From Aggregatilineales bacterium (lineage in GTDB: Bacteria; Chloroflexota; Anaerolineae; Aggregatilineales; Ch27): a stretch of DNA of 48,453 nucleotides. The stretch lies in assembly GCA_029976025.1 (NCBI GenBank), contig JARKNX010000074.1:1-48453 (forward strand), read 5' to 3'. The position numbers were made by a program, and so were the translations under genes. Below are positions 6,730 to 16,238 of the stretch, piece by piece. Positions within the stretch are counted from its first letter, which is position 1. Each line of letters opens with the position of its first letter. Below the pieces are notes generated by a model that saw only the letters and a program-made list of their open reading frames with translations, ran no database searches and was not told the DNA's origin.

Positions 6730-8640
6730 TCATTCGGGCGCCGCGGAATGGGGCGCCTCCTCTCCCTTATCCCGGGGGTGCGGGCGGGCCGCCGCGGCCA
6801 TGATCGCCTGGATGCGGCTGACCATCTCCGCCGGGTTGGGGTGGATGCCCTCCACCAGCAGCGCGTTTTCGTAAAGCTGGGTGATCATGTCCGGCAGGAG
6901 CAGGTCCATCGGGTCGGCCTGCAGGGTCAGCGCCAGGCTGCGGATCAGGGGATGGCGGCGGTTGATCTCCATCACCCGCTTGCTGAGCTGGAAGTCCTCC
7001 TCCACCAGCTTGCGGACGCGCTCCAGGTTATCCGCGCCGGGGGCGCCGTCCGGCGGCACCAGCCGCGCCGGACTCTCCGTCAGCCGCCGCGCCTCCCGCA
7101 CGGCCACGACCTGCTCGCCCAGCACCTCGTTGAAGCGCTTGAGCAGCGGGTTGAACAGGTCATCGGGCAGCGCCTCGCCGGCGGCGGTGTCCACTTCCGG
7201 CGCGTCCACCGCCGCGTCGGCGATATTCTGCACATCGTGGCCGTCGAACTGGCGCAGCGACATCATCATGAACGAATCGATCGGCTCGGTCAGGTACAGC
7301 ACTTCCGTCCCCGACGCCTTGAACGGGTCCAGGTGCGGGCTGTGGGCGATTGAGGTCAGGTCCTCGCCGAACAGGTAGTAAACTTTGTCCTGCCCCTCCT
7401 TCATCCGCTCGACATACCCGGCCAGGGAGGTCCACCCCTCCGGCCCGGTCTGCGAAGACCGGAAGCGCAGCAGGCCGATCAGCGCCTCGTGATCGTCCGG
7501 GGCGATGGCCATGCCCTCCTTGAGGAAGCCGCCGAACTGCTCCCAGAAGGTGCGGTAGGCGTCTGGCTGTTCGGTGGCCAGCGTCTCCATCTCGCGCAGC
7601 AGGCGGCGGACCAGGTTGTTCCGTATCTTGCGCACCGGCGCGCTGGCCTGCACCGTCTCGCGGGAGACATTCAGCGGCAGGTCCTCCGAATCGACCACGC
7701 CCTCCACAAAGCGCAGATACTCCGGCAGCAGGTCGGGCGCCCGCTCCTGGATCAGGACCTTGCGGCTGTACAGGCGCAGGCCGTATTCGCGCGGGGCCAG
7801 CGGGCCGCGGTCGCGGCGGCCCGGCACGTAGAGGATGGCGTGCAGGTCGATCGGGGCTTCGCTGCTCACATGCACATGCAGCAGCGGGTCGCCCGCGTCC
7901 AGCGTGATCTGCCGGTAGAAGTTCCGGTAAGCCTCCTCGTCCACTTCGCGCGGCGCTTTGCGCCAGAGGGCCACCTGCTGATTGGCGGGCTGGGGCGCCT
8001 CATCCTCTGCCGGCTGGCCGACATAAATCGGGAAGGCGATGAAGTCGCTGTGACGGTGGACAATCTGGCGCAGACGCCATTCGTTGGCGAATTCGCGGGC
8101 CTCCTCCTTGAGCGTGATCACGATCTCGGTGCCGCGCCGGTCCATCTCCGCCTCCTCCACCGTGAAGTGAGGGGAGCCGTCACAGGTCCAGCGGGCCGCG
8201 GCCGCCTCCGGCCGGAAGGAGCGGGAGGTCACCTGGACGCGCTCGGCGACCATGAAGACGCTGTAGAAGCCGACGCCGAACTGGCCGATGATGTTCGTCG
8301 CCGTGTCACCCTGCTCCTGGAGGGCTTTCAGGAACGCTGTCGCGCCGGACTGGGCGATCGTGCCCAGGTTGGTCACCAGTTCGTCGCGGGTCATGCCAAC
8401 GCCGCTGTCGCGGACGGTCAGCGTGCCCGCCCCCGGATCGGCTGTGATCCAGATCGCCAGCTCCGCGTCCGGGTCGAAGGCGTCGTGCATGGTCAGCATC
8501 TCGAACTGAAGCCGGTGCAGCGCGTCCGAAGCGTTGGAGATCAGCTCCCGCAGGAAGATCTCCTGCTCAGTGTACAGGGAGTGAATCAGGATATGAAGCA
8601 GTTGCTGAATCTCAGCCTTGAACTCAAATGTCTCCGCCAT
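6730..8640 (-). CDS. htpG: HtpG, bacterial Hsp90 molecular chaperone
   Basis: A 636-residue protein, the normal HtpG length. The N-terminal GHKL ATPase shows TFEFKAEIQQLLHILIHSLY, FLRELISNASDAL (catalytic Glu and Mg-binding Asn), DSGVGMT, LGTIAQSGA and GQFGVGFYSVFMVA. The middle domain has LYSRKVLIQ and EGVVDSEDLPLNVSRE, and the C-terminal dimerisation part follows. The chaperone folds client proteins in the cytoplasm using ATP. The frame is open to 8664, but the ATG at 8640 matches the family start and has a GAGGAGG Shine-Dalgarno just upstream. No chaperone partner lies next to it. Confidence 0.97.
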   Translation of the reverse strand: MAETFEFKAEIQQLLHILIHSLYTEQEIFLRELISNASDALHRLQFEMLTMHDAFDPDAELAIWITADPGAGTLTVRDSGVGMTRDELVTNLGTIAQSGATAFLKALQEQGDTATNIIGQFGVGFYSVFMVAERVQVTSRSFRPEAAAARWTCDGSPHFTVEEAEMDRRGTEIVITLKEEAREFANEWRLRQIVHRHSDFIAFPIYVGQPAEDEAPQPANQQVALWRKAPREVDEEAYRNFYRQITLDAGDPLLHVHVSSEAPIDLHAILYVPGRRDRGPLAPREYGLRLYSRKVLIQERAPDLLPEYLRFVEGVVDSEDLPLNVSRETVQASAPVRKIRNNLVRRLLREMETLATEQPDAYRTFWEQFGGFLKEGMAIAPDDHEALIGLLRFRSSQTGPEGWTSLAGYVERMKEGQDKVYYLFGEDLTSIAHSPHLDPFKASGTEVLYLTEPIDSFMMMSLRQFDGHDVQNIADAAVDAPEVDTAAGEALPDDLFNPLLKRFNEVLGEQVVAVREARRLTESPARLVPPDGAPGADNLERVRKLVEEDFQLSKRVMEINRRHPLIRSLALTLQADPMDLLLPDMITQLYENALLVEGIHPNPAEMVSRIQAIMAAAARPHPRDKGEEAPHSAAPE

Positions 8641-9008
8641 GAGGGGCCTCCTCTGAATTTGCATCGGGGAAAAGCGATCACCACCGCGCTATTATACAGG
8701 CAGACGGCGGGTGACGGCGGAACTCTTGCATATTTCTAACGGCAGCGAGGGGCGGGGAAAAGCAGGCCGCGGCCCGCAGGGAACAGGTGACCTGCCCCCG
8801 GCCTGGGGTCCGGTGAGCCGGGGACACGGGGCGAAAAAACGAGCGCAAAAGCCATAGCGCGGAATTCAGGCGGGACATGCTGGCGGCGGTGATGACACCG
8901 CCGCGCAAGCCCCTGCGCCTGGCCGGAGCCGGGCGCGTTCACTCATCGCCGGGGTATCGGCGCCTGTTGAGCGCCCTCCGTTCCGGCGTGTAATGAGCTT
9001 CTCCCCCG
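8641..9008. other. Gene-free stretch between htpG and the FAD/Fe-S oxidoreductase
   Basis: About 370 bases lie between two minus-strand genes. The short frames here have biased, low-complexity translations and no recognisable protein. The htpG promoter must lie in this stretch, but I see no convincing -35/-10 pair, RNA or repeat. Confidence 0.5.
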
Positions 9009-11918
9009 CTACAGCCGGGCCTTCAACCGGCGGGCCAGCGCCTCCGCCGGGTGCAGGGCGTGCCGGCCGGTGAAATCCTGAATCTGGTGGCGGCAGCTCA
9101 TCCCCGCCGCGATCACCTGCGTCTCCGGCCCCGCTTCCAGAACAGCCGGGACCAGCCGGCGGTAGGCCATATCCCGGGAGATATCGTAGTGCTCCGCTTC
9201 GTAGCCAAAGGCGCCGGCCATCCCGCAGCAGCCGGAGTCGACCTCGCTGATCTGCCCGTGCGCCAGGCTGAGCGCGGCGTGGGCCGGCTTCGTGCCGACG
9301 AGCGATTTCTGGTGACAGTGGCCGTGCAGCAGCGCCGGAGCAACGTCCGGCTCGAACAGATCGGCCCACTCGTCGGTGTGCCGGGCGGCGAATTCTTCGA
9401 AGGTGAAGGTGTTGGCGGCCACGGCGGCCCGGTCGGGATGCTGGCTCAGGTGCTGGTGCTCGTCGCGCACGGTCAGGATGCAGCTCGGCTCCAGGCCGAC
9501 AATCGGCACGCCCGCCCGGCCGTAAGGCGCCAGAACGTCCATCACGCGGTCCGCCGCGCGGCGGGCCTGATTGACGAAGCCTTTGGAGAGGTACGTCCGC
9601 CCGCAGCAGGCATAGGGCGGGATGATCACCTCGTACCCGCCGGCGGTCAGCACGTCGAACGCGGCGCGGGCGATCGAAGTCTCATGGTAGTTGGCCCAGG
9701 TATCCACGTACAGGACGACCTTGCGCCCGGTGGCCACGGCGGGGCGCGGCGGGGTGAAAGCCGGCTGGAAGGTCGGCAGCCTGCGCCGGCGGTCAATGTT
9801 GAGGACGGCGTCCAGCCCGACGCGGACCGGCCAGGCGCTCAGAGCGAAGTTAGCCAGCCCGGACAGCCGGCTGCCGATCGCGCTGAAGCGCGGCATGTGG
9901 GCGAACAGGCGGGTGCGCAGGTCGGGCGCGTGATGGCGGTAGTAGTGAGCCTGCCACTCCAGCTTGATGCGGGCCATATCCACCGCCGAGGGGCACTCGC
10001 TCTTGCACGCCTTACAGGAGATGCACAGCTCCATCGCCCCGGCCATGCGCGGGCTGAACAGCTCCTCGCGCGGGAGCAGGCCGGACAGCGCGGCGCGAAG
10101 CAGGTTGGCCCGCCCGCGCGTGCTGTGCTCCTCCTCGCGGGTGACCATGAAGCTGGGGCACATCGTCTGCGCCTCGGTCTTGCGGCAGACACCCGCGCCA
10201 TTGCACATCTCGACCGCCGCGGCGAAGCCGTAATCGGCTGACCAGTCCAGCACTTCATAGAGGGGCAGGGTCTGGTAGCCGGGCGGGTAGCGCAGGTGCT
10301 CTGTCATCGGCCCGGCGTCAACAATGATGCCGGGGTTCAGGCGGTTCTCCGGGTCAAAAGCCCGCTTGACCTGTCGGAACGCCTCCACCACCCGGTCGCC
10401 GTACAGATGGTGGCTCAGCCAGGAGCGAGTGCGGCCGTCGCCGTGCTCGCTGCTGATCGTGCCGCTGTAGTGCAGGACGCGCTCGGCGCTGGCCCGGGCG
10501 ATGCGCGTCATGATGGCCGGGCCGTCAGCGCCTTTGAGGTTGAGGATCGGGCGCAGGTGCAGGCAGCCGGCGCTGGCATGGGCGTAAACAGCCATGGGAA
10601 CCCCGGCCTCCTGGCAGATCGCCTGCATATCGCGCACGTAGGCGGCCAGATGCGCCACTGGCACCGCCGCGTCTTCGATGAAGGGGATCGGCTTGGTATC
10701 TCCGCGCATACTCATCAGCAGGCCCAGCCCGGCCTTGCGCACCGCCCACACCCCGGCCTGGGAGGCGGCATCCATCAGCCGGATCACCTCGCCCGCCGGG
10801 ATGGCGCAGGCCCTGATCTGCGCCTCCAGCCGGTCCATTTTAGCGGCCAGCTCTGCCTCGCTCTCACCGTAGAACTCGGTGAGCAGCACGCCGGCCGGAT
10901 CGCCGCGGACGAACGACAGGCGCGGCCGCCACGCCGTCGACTCGCGGATCAGGTTCATCTGTGTCCGGTCGAGCAGCTCAATCGCGCTTGGCCCGACTTC
11001 CAGCAGCGCCGGGACGGACTCCAGCGCCGCGTTGAGATCGTCGAAGTGCACAACAGCCAGCGCCTTACGGGTCGGCGTGGAGACCAGGTTGAGCGTGATC
11101 CCGATCGCTGTGCCGAGCGTGCCCTCCGCGCCGACCATCAGCCGGGCCAGGTTGAAGCGTCGATCTTCCCAGCGCTCCGGGGGCAGCGGGGCGACATTCC
11201 CCGCCCCCTCCGGCAGGAAATGGTCCAGCGCGTAACCGCTGCAGCGCCGCCACGTCTGCGGTAAATGGGCGCGGATATCCTCGCCGTACTCGGCTATGAT
11301 CGCCGGGATCGCGCGGTAGATCGCGCCTTCCAGCGTGTTCCGGGCGGCCTTGCCGGCGATCGCTTCTGCCTCGACCGGCCCGAACGCCGCCGTCGTGCCG
11401 TCGGCCAGGACGATCTCCATCCCGATCACGTGGTCAAGCGCCAGGCCGTACAGGATGCTGTGCGACCCGGTGGAGTTATTGCCGGTGATGCCACCGAGTG
11501 TTGCGCGATCTTCGGTGGCCGGATCGGGGCCGAACTTCAGCCTGTGCCGGGCGAGGGCCCTGTTCAGACGGGAGAGGACGAGGCCCGGCTCCACGCGCAC
11601 CCACCGCTCCGGCGCGTTGACCTCCAGGATACGGTCCAGACGCGACAGATCGATGACCACGGCCTCATTGACGGCCTGACCGGCCAGGCTGGTGCCGCTG
11701 CCGCGCGGCAGGACCGGCAGCCGGTAACGGGCGGCGGCCTCCATAGTGGCGATCACGTCGTCGGTGCTGGCGGCCATCACAACCGCCAGCGGCATGATCT
11801 GGTAAAGGCTGGCATCGGTGCTGTAAAGCACGCGGCTGTAGCGATCGGTGCGCACCTCCCCCCGCAGGCGAGGGGCCAGGTCAGCGGTGAAGTCATCAAC
11901 GGCATAAGAGGCGCTCAT
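9009..11918 (-). CDS. Large FAD-linked oxidase / Fe-S (CCG-domain) fusion, D-lactate or glycolate dehydrogenase type
   Basis: A 969-residue three-part fusion. Residues ~40-270 are an FAD-binding PCMH domain (LPVLPRGSGTSLAGQAVN; GGITGNNSTGSHSILYGLA). Residues ~300-550 are the FAD-oxidase C-terminal domain (YAHASAGCLHLRP; SSEHGDGRTRSW). Residues ~590-660 hold two [4Fe-4S] motifs (CNGAGVCRK...MCPSFM and CISCKACKSECPSAVDM). The C-terminal third has two CCG modules (PPYACCGRTY and DSGCCGMAGAFGYE) with HGHCHQKSL between. This GlcD-GlcF style arrangement in one chain oxidises a 2-hydroxyacid at FAD and passes electrons through Fe-S clusters to a membrane acceptor. D-lactate is a likely substrate but sequence alone does not fix it. 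The ATG at 11918 gives a complete N-terminus. Confidence 0.93.
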   Translation of the reverse strand: MSASYAVDDFTADLAPRLRGEVRTDRYSRVLYSTDASLYQIMPLAVVMAASTDDVIATMEAAARYRLPVLPRGSGTSLAGQAVNEAVVIDLSRLDRILEVNAPERWVRVEPGLVLSRLNRALARHRLKFGPDPATEDRATLGGITGNNSTGSHSILYGLALDHVIGMEIVLADGTTAAFGPVEAEAIAGKAARNTLEGAIYRAIPAIIAEYGEDIRAHLPQTWRRCSGYALDHFLPEGAGNVAPLPPERWEDRRFNLARLMVGAEGTLGTAIGITLNLVSTPTRKALAVVHFDDLNAALESVPALLEVGPSAIELLDRTQMNLIRESTAWRPRLSFVRGDPAGVLLTEFYGESEAELAAKMDRLEAQIRACAIPAGEVIRLMDAASQAGVWAVRKAGLGLLMSMRGDTKPIPFIEDAAVPVAHLAAYVRDMQAICQEAGVPMAVYAHASAGCLHLRPILNLKGADGPAIMTRIARASAERVLHYSGTISSEHGDGRTRSWLSHHLYGDRVVEAFRQVKRAFDPENRLNPGIIVDAGPMTEHLRYPPGYQTLPLYEVLDWSADYGFAAAVEMCNGAGVCRKTEAQTMCPSFMVTREEEHSTRGRANLLRAALSGLLPREELFSPRMAGAMELCISCKACKSECPSAVDMARIKLEWQAHYYRHHAPDLRTRLFAHMPRFSAIGSRLSGLANFALSAWPVRVGLDAVLNIDRRRRLPTFQPAFTPPRPAVATGRKVVLYVDTWANYHETSIARAAFDVLTAGGYEVIIPPYACCGRTYLSKGFVNQARRAADRVMDVLAPYGRAGVPIVGLEPSCILTVRDEHQHLSQHPDRAAVAANTFTFEEFAARHTDEWADLFEPDVAPALLHGHCHQKSLVGTKPAHAALSLAHGQISEVDSGCCGMAGAFGYEAEHYDISRDMAYRRLVPAVLEAGPETQVIAAGMSCRHQIQDFTGRHALHPAEALARRLKARL

Positions 11919-12024
11919 GGCAGACTCTTTCGGCTAGTTGCGGGCCAGGCAGGGATGGCGTCCCCGGGCGTTCCCGGTACACTCATCTCCACTGAGTATA
12001 ACGCTTCAGGTTACTGGCAGGGAA

Positions 12025-12495
12025 ATGTCCACCCCTCTTTCTATCGCTTCCCTCCCGGCGGAGCCGGGGACTTACGCCCTGCTGATCCGGGTGGCGGCCC
12101 CGCTCCGGATACAGCCGGGCCGGCTGGGGTCGGTGACGCTGGATACGGGATGGGCTGTCTACGTGGGCAGCGCGCTGGGGCCGGGCGGCCTGCGGGCGCG
12201 GGTGGGGCGCCACCTGCGGCAGGAGAAGCGCCCGCACTGGCATATTGACGCGCTGACCGGGGCCGCGCCGGTCGTCGCCGTCTGGGCGGCGGTGACCGGG
12301 GAGCGACTGGAATGCCGGTGGGCGGCGGCGCTGCGCGATCTGGCGGGGACAGCTATCCCGGCGCGCGGATTCGGCGCTTCCGATTGCCAGTGTGAGGCGC
12401 ATCTGCTGATCGTGGCCGACCCGGAAGCGGCCCGTCTGGCGCTGGCGCGGGTCGCCGCGCTGGCTACCCCGCCCGCCCGATTGCTGGTATACTGA
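12025..12495 (+). CDS. GIY-YIG nuclease-like DUF123 protein
   Basis: A 156-residue protein with the DUF123 form of the GIY-YIG fold: GTYALLI (first strand), WAVYVGSALGPGGLRARVGRHLR (the Y-V-G strand with Arg-rich helix) and KRPHWHIDAL. Near the C-terminus a DCQCEAHL motif resembles the conserved Cys/His segment of this family. DUF123 domains occur alone or fused to endonuclease III and are thought to act on nucleic acid, but no activity is established here. The frame is open from 11938. The ATG at 12025 follows a GGCAGGG ribosome site and starts right before the domain. It is transcribed divergently from the oxidoreductase gene. Confidence 0.82.
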   Translation: MSTPLSIASLPAEPGTYALLIRVAAPLRIQPGRLGSVTLDTGWAVYVGSALGPGGLRARVGRHLRQEKRPHWHIDALTGAAPVVAVWAAVTGERLECRWAAALRDLAGTAIPARGFGASDCQCEAHLLIVADPEAARLALARVAALATPPARLLVY

Positions 12496-12517
12496 AATCT
12501 GCGGGTAGAACGGATAC

Positions 12518-12541
12518 GACAGGGGGCTTAAGCCCCTTGTC
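12518..12541. repeat. Interspersed palindrome with central CTTAAG, copy 2
   Basis: Identical core to 315-340 (GACAGGGGGC, TTAA, GCCCCTTGTC). It begins 23 bases after the stop of the GIY-YIG gene. Confidence 0.7.
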
Positions 12542-12636
12542 TGCCCCTGTCCACAGCCTGTTCCAGGACGCAGGTCGCATCCCTCTTACCCGTGAGTCAT
12601 CGCCGAAGACTGTGCGGCTTTTACGCCCTGATCGCC

Positions 12637-13443
12637 ATGACCCTCCACGAACAACGCCAGCTCATCCAGCGCCTGATCGAAGACAACAGCATCGTGGACG
12701 CCCCCACGGCGTACTACGCGCTGTACTATGACCCCAACCGGTCGCAGATCGCCGTCAGCCTGCGCACTTCCGGGCGGCCCCAGGGGTTCGCCGGGCGTTT
12801 CCAGACCGGGCAGGACCTGTTCCGCCCGCTGGTCACGCTGCGCTGCAACACGGCGGAGGTCGCCGCCGACCTGCTGGCACAGCTTCTGATTGTCGGGCGG
12901 CCTTACCTGTTCTTTGTGAATGCCCGCCAGTTTTCCTACCTGGGCGGCAGCGTGGAGGTGCACAGCCAGCGCCTGCTGCACATTTACTACCTGGACAGCC
13001 GGTACTTCCGCCCGACAATCAACGTGCTGGTGCGGGAGCTGCTATCGCCGGATGGCCTGCCGCGCTACGAGATCAACAACGGCGAGCACCGGGCGGTAGC
13101 TGGCCTGAACTGGCAGTCGCCCGGCTTCGCCGAGGTGTATGTCCAGGTGGACCCGCCGGTCCGCAAACGCGGCTGGGGGCAGGCCGTCGTCACTGCCTGC
13201 ACCGAATACGTCGTCCGGAGCGGGCGGCAACCCCTGTACCTGGTGGAGCCGGAGAACGAGGACTCGCTGCGGCTGGCCGGGGCGGTCGGTTACGTGGACA
13301 GCGGCGCCCGCCAGATTTACGCCGAAGGCACTTATCTCGGCCATCCGGCTTTGCTCAAGCCCCCCGCCGCGCCGGAGGAAGCCGAAGCGGAATCCACCTC
13401 CCCCATCCGCCCGGCAGCGCCGGACTCTCCCGCCGCTGAGTAG
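12637..13443 (+). CDS. GNAT-fold acetyltransferase-like protein
   Basis: A 268-residue protein. The last third is a GNAT core: a beta strand 'FAEVYVQVDPPVRKRGWGQAVVTACTEYVVRSG' with the acetyl-CoA loop RKRGWGQA (R/Q-x-x-G-x-G/A type), then 'PLYLVEPENEDSLRLAGAVGYVD', the usual 'N..s..la...GF' end. The first two thirds (LIQRLIEDNSIVDAPTAYYALYYDPNRSQI...) look like an N-terminal GNAT-like half, as in double-GNAT proteins. The substrate is unknown. The frame starts at a GTG (12592), but the ATG at 12637 gives a cleaner N-terminus. Neither has a strong Shine-Dalgarno. An acidic Pro/Ala-rich tail follows residue ~240. Confidence 0.72.
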   Translation: MTLHEQRQLIQRLIEDNSIVDAPTAYYALYYDPNRSQIAVSLRTSGRPQGFAGRFQTGQDLFRPLVTLRCNTAEVAADLLAQLLIVGRPYLFFVNARQFSYLGGSVEVHSQRLLHIYYLDSRYFRPTINVLVRELLSPDGLPRYEINNGEHRAVAGLNWQSPGFAEVYVQVDPPVRKRGWGQAVVTACTEYVVRSGRQPLYLVEPENEDSLRLAGAVGYVDSGARQIYAEGTYLGHPALLKPPAAPEEAEAESTSPIRPAAPDSPAAE

Positions 13444-13446
13444 AGG

Positions 13447-14385
13447 TTATCCGGCGCGCCCGGCGATTGACTGGTCCAGCGCGCGCTCCAGCAGCGCCTC
13501 CGTCCGCTCCAGCATCAGGGCGTCGGTCAGGCCGCGCACGCCGTGATCGACCCAGCCGCTGTAGACATAAGGCGGCGGCGGATCGGCGCTCCACAGGAAC
13601 ATATCCAGCACTTCCAGCGCGTCCCAGACCGGGTCGTAGGCAGGCCCGCCGGCAAGCCGCTGGTAGGCCGCCAGAAAGGCGTCGGCAGCGTCCGGCCCGA
13701 ACAGCGCGTTCAGGTTCACCCGACAGTGGGCCAGATCGACTTCCACCGGCCCCCGGCAGGCGTTGGGCCAGTCCACCACGGCGCTGATCGCCCCATCCTG
13801 CCACAGCACATTGGCCGGGTGGTAGTCGCGGTGGATGAAGCGCGGCGGTGACTCCGGCCGCCCGGCCCGCGCGGCGGCAATCGCCCGCGCCCACAGCTCC
13901 GGTCGGCGCGCCCAGCCGGGGACCGCCAGCAAAGCCGGATCGGCATAGGGATAATACGACCAGGCGAAGCCGCCCGGATCGACGGCGTGGATGCGGGCGG
14001 CCATGCGCGCCAGCTCCTCCAGCCAGCCGGTCGTGTCGCCGGGCATAATATCGACGCGGCCCGGCAGCGCCGTCATCAGCAGCACGGGCAGCCCGCAGGC
14101 GCCCCCATCCGCTTCAAAAGCCACCAGCTCCGGGGCGGGCAGGCCCGCTGCCCCGGCCAGCCGCAGCGCGGCGGCCTCGTGCAGCGGGAGATCGGGTTCG
14201 TCGGCCAGCCACGGCGCGTTATCGTACAGGCGCAACACGAAATCGCGCGGCATGCCGCCCTGCTCAACCTGGAGACGGTACAGCGTGGTGGAAGACGAGC
14301 CGGGCAGCCGCTCAGCCCGCCGGAGCGCATTCCCCGGCCCCAGCGCCGCCAGCGCCCACCGCCGGAAGGACTCATGCATCGGCAT
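13447..14385 (-). CDS. Aminoglycoside phosphotransferase (APH)-fold kinase
   Basis: A 312-residue APH/choline-kinase family protein. It has the catalytic loop HRDYHPANVLW (HxDxxxxN) and the metal-binding segment AVVDWPNACRGPVEVDLAH, with an N-terminal lobe showing 'SSTTLYRLQVEQGG' and 'FVLRLYDN' (strand with the ATP-binding Lys replaced by Arg). Substrates of this broad family include small metabolites and, in some members, aminoglycosides; none can be assigned here. The frame runs open to 14697, but the upstream 104 residues read through non-coding DNA that overlaps the divergent Nudix gene. I chose the ATG at 14385, preceded by GGAGCAGCGGAGAGC. Its end lies 4 bases from the convergent acetyltransferase end. 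Confidence 0.8.
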   Translation of the reverse strand: MPMHESFRRWALAALGPGNALRRAERLPGSSSTTLYRLQVEQGGMPRDFVLRLYDNAPWLADEPDLPLHEAAALRLAGAAGLPAPELVAFEADGGACGLPVLLMTALPGRVDIMPGDTTGWLEELARMAARIHAVDPGGFAWSYYPYADPALLAVPGWARRPELWARAIAAARAGRPESPPRFIHRDYHPANVLWQDGAISAVVDWPNACRGPVEVDLAHCRVNLNALFGPDAADAFLAAYQRLAGGPAYDPVWDALEVLDMFLWSADPPPPYVYSGWVDHGVRGLTDALMLERTEALLERALDQSIAGRAG

Positions 14386-14644
14386 CGCTCTCCGCTGCTC
14401 CGGCAGCCGCCGGACTTTGCCGTCCAGATAGACAGGCGCAATTCTACCGCACCGGAGGGATCCAGAACGGGAACCGCCGCGGTCGTCAGGAAGAGCGTTT
14501 ATGTCTTCCCCGGCGACCGTAGCGTTCATGACAGTTAGCCGCTTTTCCCGATTGCCTGTTCCCCACTCCCCGCTGCCCGCTTTTCTTTGCGCCCCCTGCA
14601 TCTTTGCGTTCCAATAGTCTTTCATCTCTGGTGTGAGGAGAGCT

Positions 14645-15064
14645 GTGTCCGACTCCAGTGTGCCAAAGCCGATCCGCGACGTCGCCGCCGCCGTCATTCA
14701 GGACGAGGCCGGGCGGGTGCTGCTCGTCCAGCGCGGAGCGACGGCGCCCACCTTCCCCGGCTGCTGGGGCGTGGTGACCGGCTTCGTGGATGCCGGAGAG
14801 ACGCCCGCCGGGGCCGTCGGGCGCGAGATCGTCGAGGAGCTGGGCGCGGTCGGGCGCATCGTGCGGGCGGGCGCGCCGTTCACGGTCGATATCGGGCCGT
14901 TTATCGTGCGAGCATGGCCGTTCCTGTGTACACTGGAAGCCGGGTCCACGATACATTTACAGGAAGAGAATCAGCGGTACGAGTGGGTGGCGCTGGCCGA
15001 TGTGTTCAGCCGCCCGCTGATCCCGCAGCTCGATCAGGATTTCCGGGCGCTGGGCCTGCTGTAG
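14645..15064 (+). CDS. Nudix hydrolase
   Basis: A 139-residue Nudix protein with a complete box: G(FVDAG)E(TPAGAVG)REIVEELGA fits GX5EX7REUXEEXGU. Before it, VAAAVIQDEAGRVLLVQRG is the usual first strand pair and FPGCWGVV the loop before the box. The enzyme would cleave a nucleoside-diphosphate-linked substrate (NADH, ADP-ribose, oxidised nucleotide or similar), which the box alone does not specify. The GTG at 14645 has GAGGAGAG directly upstream (14635-14642), which makes it a better start than the in-frame GTG at 14633. Confidence 0.9.
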   Translation: MSDSSVPKPIRDVAAAVIQDEAGRVLLVQRGATAPTFPGCWGVVTGFVDAGETPAGAVGREIVEELGAVGRIVRAGAPFTVDIGPFIVRAWPFLCTLEAGSTIHLQEENQRYEWVALADVFSRPLIPQLDQDFRALGLL

Positions 15065-15131
15065 CGCCCTGACGACCTTTTTTGCCCCGGGCAGTACCTG
15101 TCATATTTTCACTCACCAAGGAGAAGCCCTT

Positions 15132-16238
15132 ATGACCGATATCCGTCTTCAGCGGCTGGCCGACGTGCTGGTCAACTATTCCACAGCAGTACAGCCCGGC
15201 GAATGGGTGGGCATCCTGGGCGATGTCACCGCCCTGCCCGCCCTGCGCGAGGTGTTCGCCGCCGTAGTCAGGACCGGCGGCAACCCGGCCCTGCAGATCA
15301 GCGACGAAGCGATGGCCCGCACCTTCCTGCGGGAGGCGAACGACGCCCAGATCGCCTGGCTGGACCCGTCACAGACTCTGTACTACGACCAGGCCGATGT
15401 CTACATCCGCGTCGGCAGCACGGCCAACACCCGCTCCATGACCGGCATCCCCGCCGCCCGGATGCAACAGGTGCAGTCCGCCCGCCGCAGGTGGCTCGAC
15501 ACCCGCCTGGCTCGCGCCGCCGAAGGGAAGATGAAATGGGTCGGGGCGTGGTACCCCGGCGAGGCCAGCGCCCAGGAAGCCAATATGAGCCTGGAGGAGT
15601 ACGAAGACTTTGTCTACAGCGCGACCTTCTGCGACAGGGAAGACCCGATCGGGGAGTGGCAGCGGCTGCGCACCATGCAGCAGAGCAAAGTGGACTGGCT
15701 GGCCGGCAAGAAGCGCATCGTCTGCAAAGGCCCCAATATCGACCTGACGCTTTCCGTGGAGGGCCGGTCCTTCGTCAACTGCTGCGGCGACCGCAATATG
15801 CCCGACGGCGAGATTTTCACCGGGCCGGTGGAAGAGTCGGTCAACGGCTGGGTGCGCTTTTCCTACCCCTCCATCGTCAGCGGACGGGCCGTCTCGGGCA
15901 TCGAGCTGCGGTTTCAGGACGGTCGGGTGGTGGAAGCCAGCGCCAGGGAGAACGAAGACCTGCTCTTCACCCAGCTGGACGCCGATTCCCGGTCGCGCTA
16001 CCTGGGGGAGTTCGCCATCGGCACGAACTTCGGGATTCAGCGATTCACCGGCAACATCCTCTTTGACGAAAAGATCGGCGGCACGATCCACATGGCGATC
16101 GGAGCCGGCTACCCGGAGACGGGCAGCAAGAACCGCAGCGCCGTGCACTGGGACATGATCTGCGATATGCGCCAGGACAGCGAAATCCACGTTGACGGCG
16201 AGCTGTTCTACCGGAATGGCGCTTTCACGGTGGAGTAA
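15132..16238 (+). CDS. M29-family aminopeptidase (AmpS / aminopeptidase T type)
   Basis: A 368-residue protein of normal length for family M29. The catalytic half contains NMPDGEIFTGPVEESVNGWVRF (first metal-binding Glu), ARENEDLLFTQLD, GEFAIGTNFGIQRFTGNILFDEKIGGTIHMAIG (second Glu and a His) and SAVHWDMICDM (His and Asp ligands). The N-terminal half (LQRLADVLVNYSTAVQPGEWVGI...) is the oligomerisation domain. M29 enzymes are cytoplasmic dimeric metallo-aminopeptidases that trim N-terminal residues from short peptides. A ribosome site AAGGAGAAG precedes the ATG. It follows the Nudix gene by 67 bases on the same strand. Confidence 0.93.
   Translation: MTDIRLQRLADVLVNYSTAVQPGEWVGILGDVTALPALREVFAAVVRTGGNPALQISDEAMARTFLREANDAQIAWLDPSQTLYYDQADVYIRVGSTANTRSMTGIPAARMQQVQSARRRWLDTRLARAAEGKMKWVGAWYPGEASAQEANMSLEEYEDFVYSATFCDREDPIGEWQRLRTMQQSKVDWLAGKKRIVCKGPNIDLTLSVEGRSFVNCCGDRNMPDGEIFTGPVEESVNGWVRFSYPSIVSGRAVSGIELRFQDGRVVEASARENEDLLFTQLDADSRSRYLGEFAIGTNFGIQRFTGNILFDEKIGGTIHMAIGAGYPETGSKNRSAVHWDMICDMRQDSEIHVDGELFYRNGAFTVE

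Noticed and set aside
14386..14697. Extra ~104 N-terminal residues of the APH-type kinase frame
   Set aside because: The text is not domain-like, overlaps the divergent Nudix gene start, and a good ribosome site precedes the shorter start.
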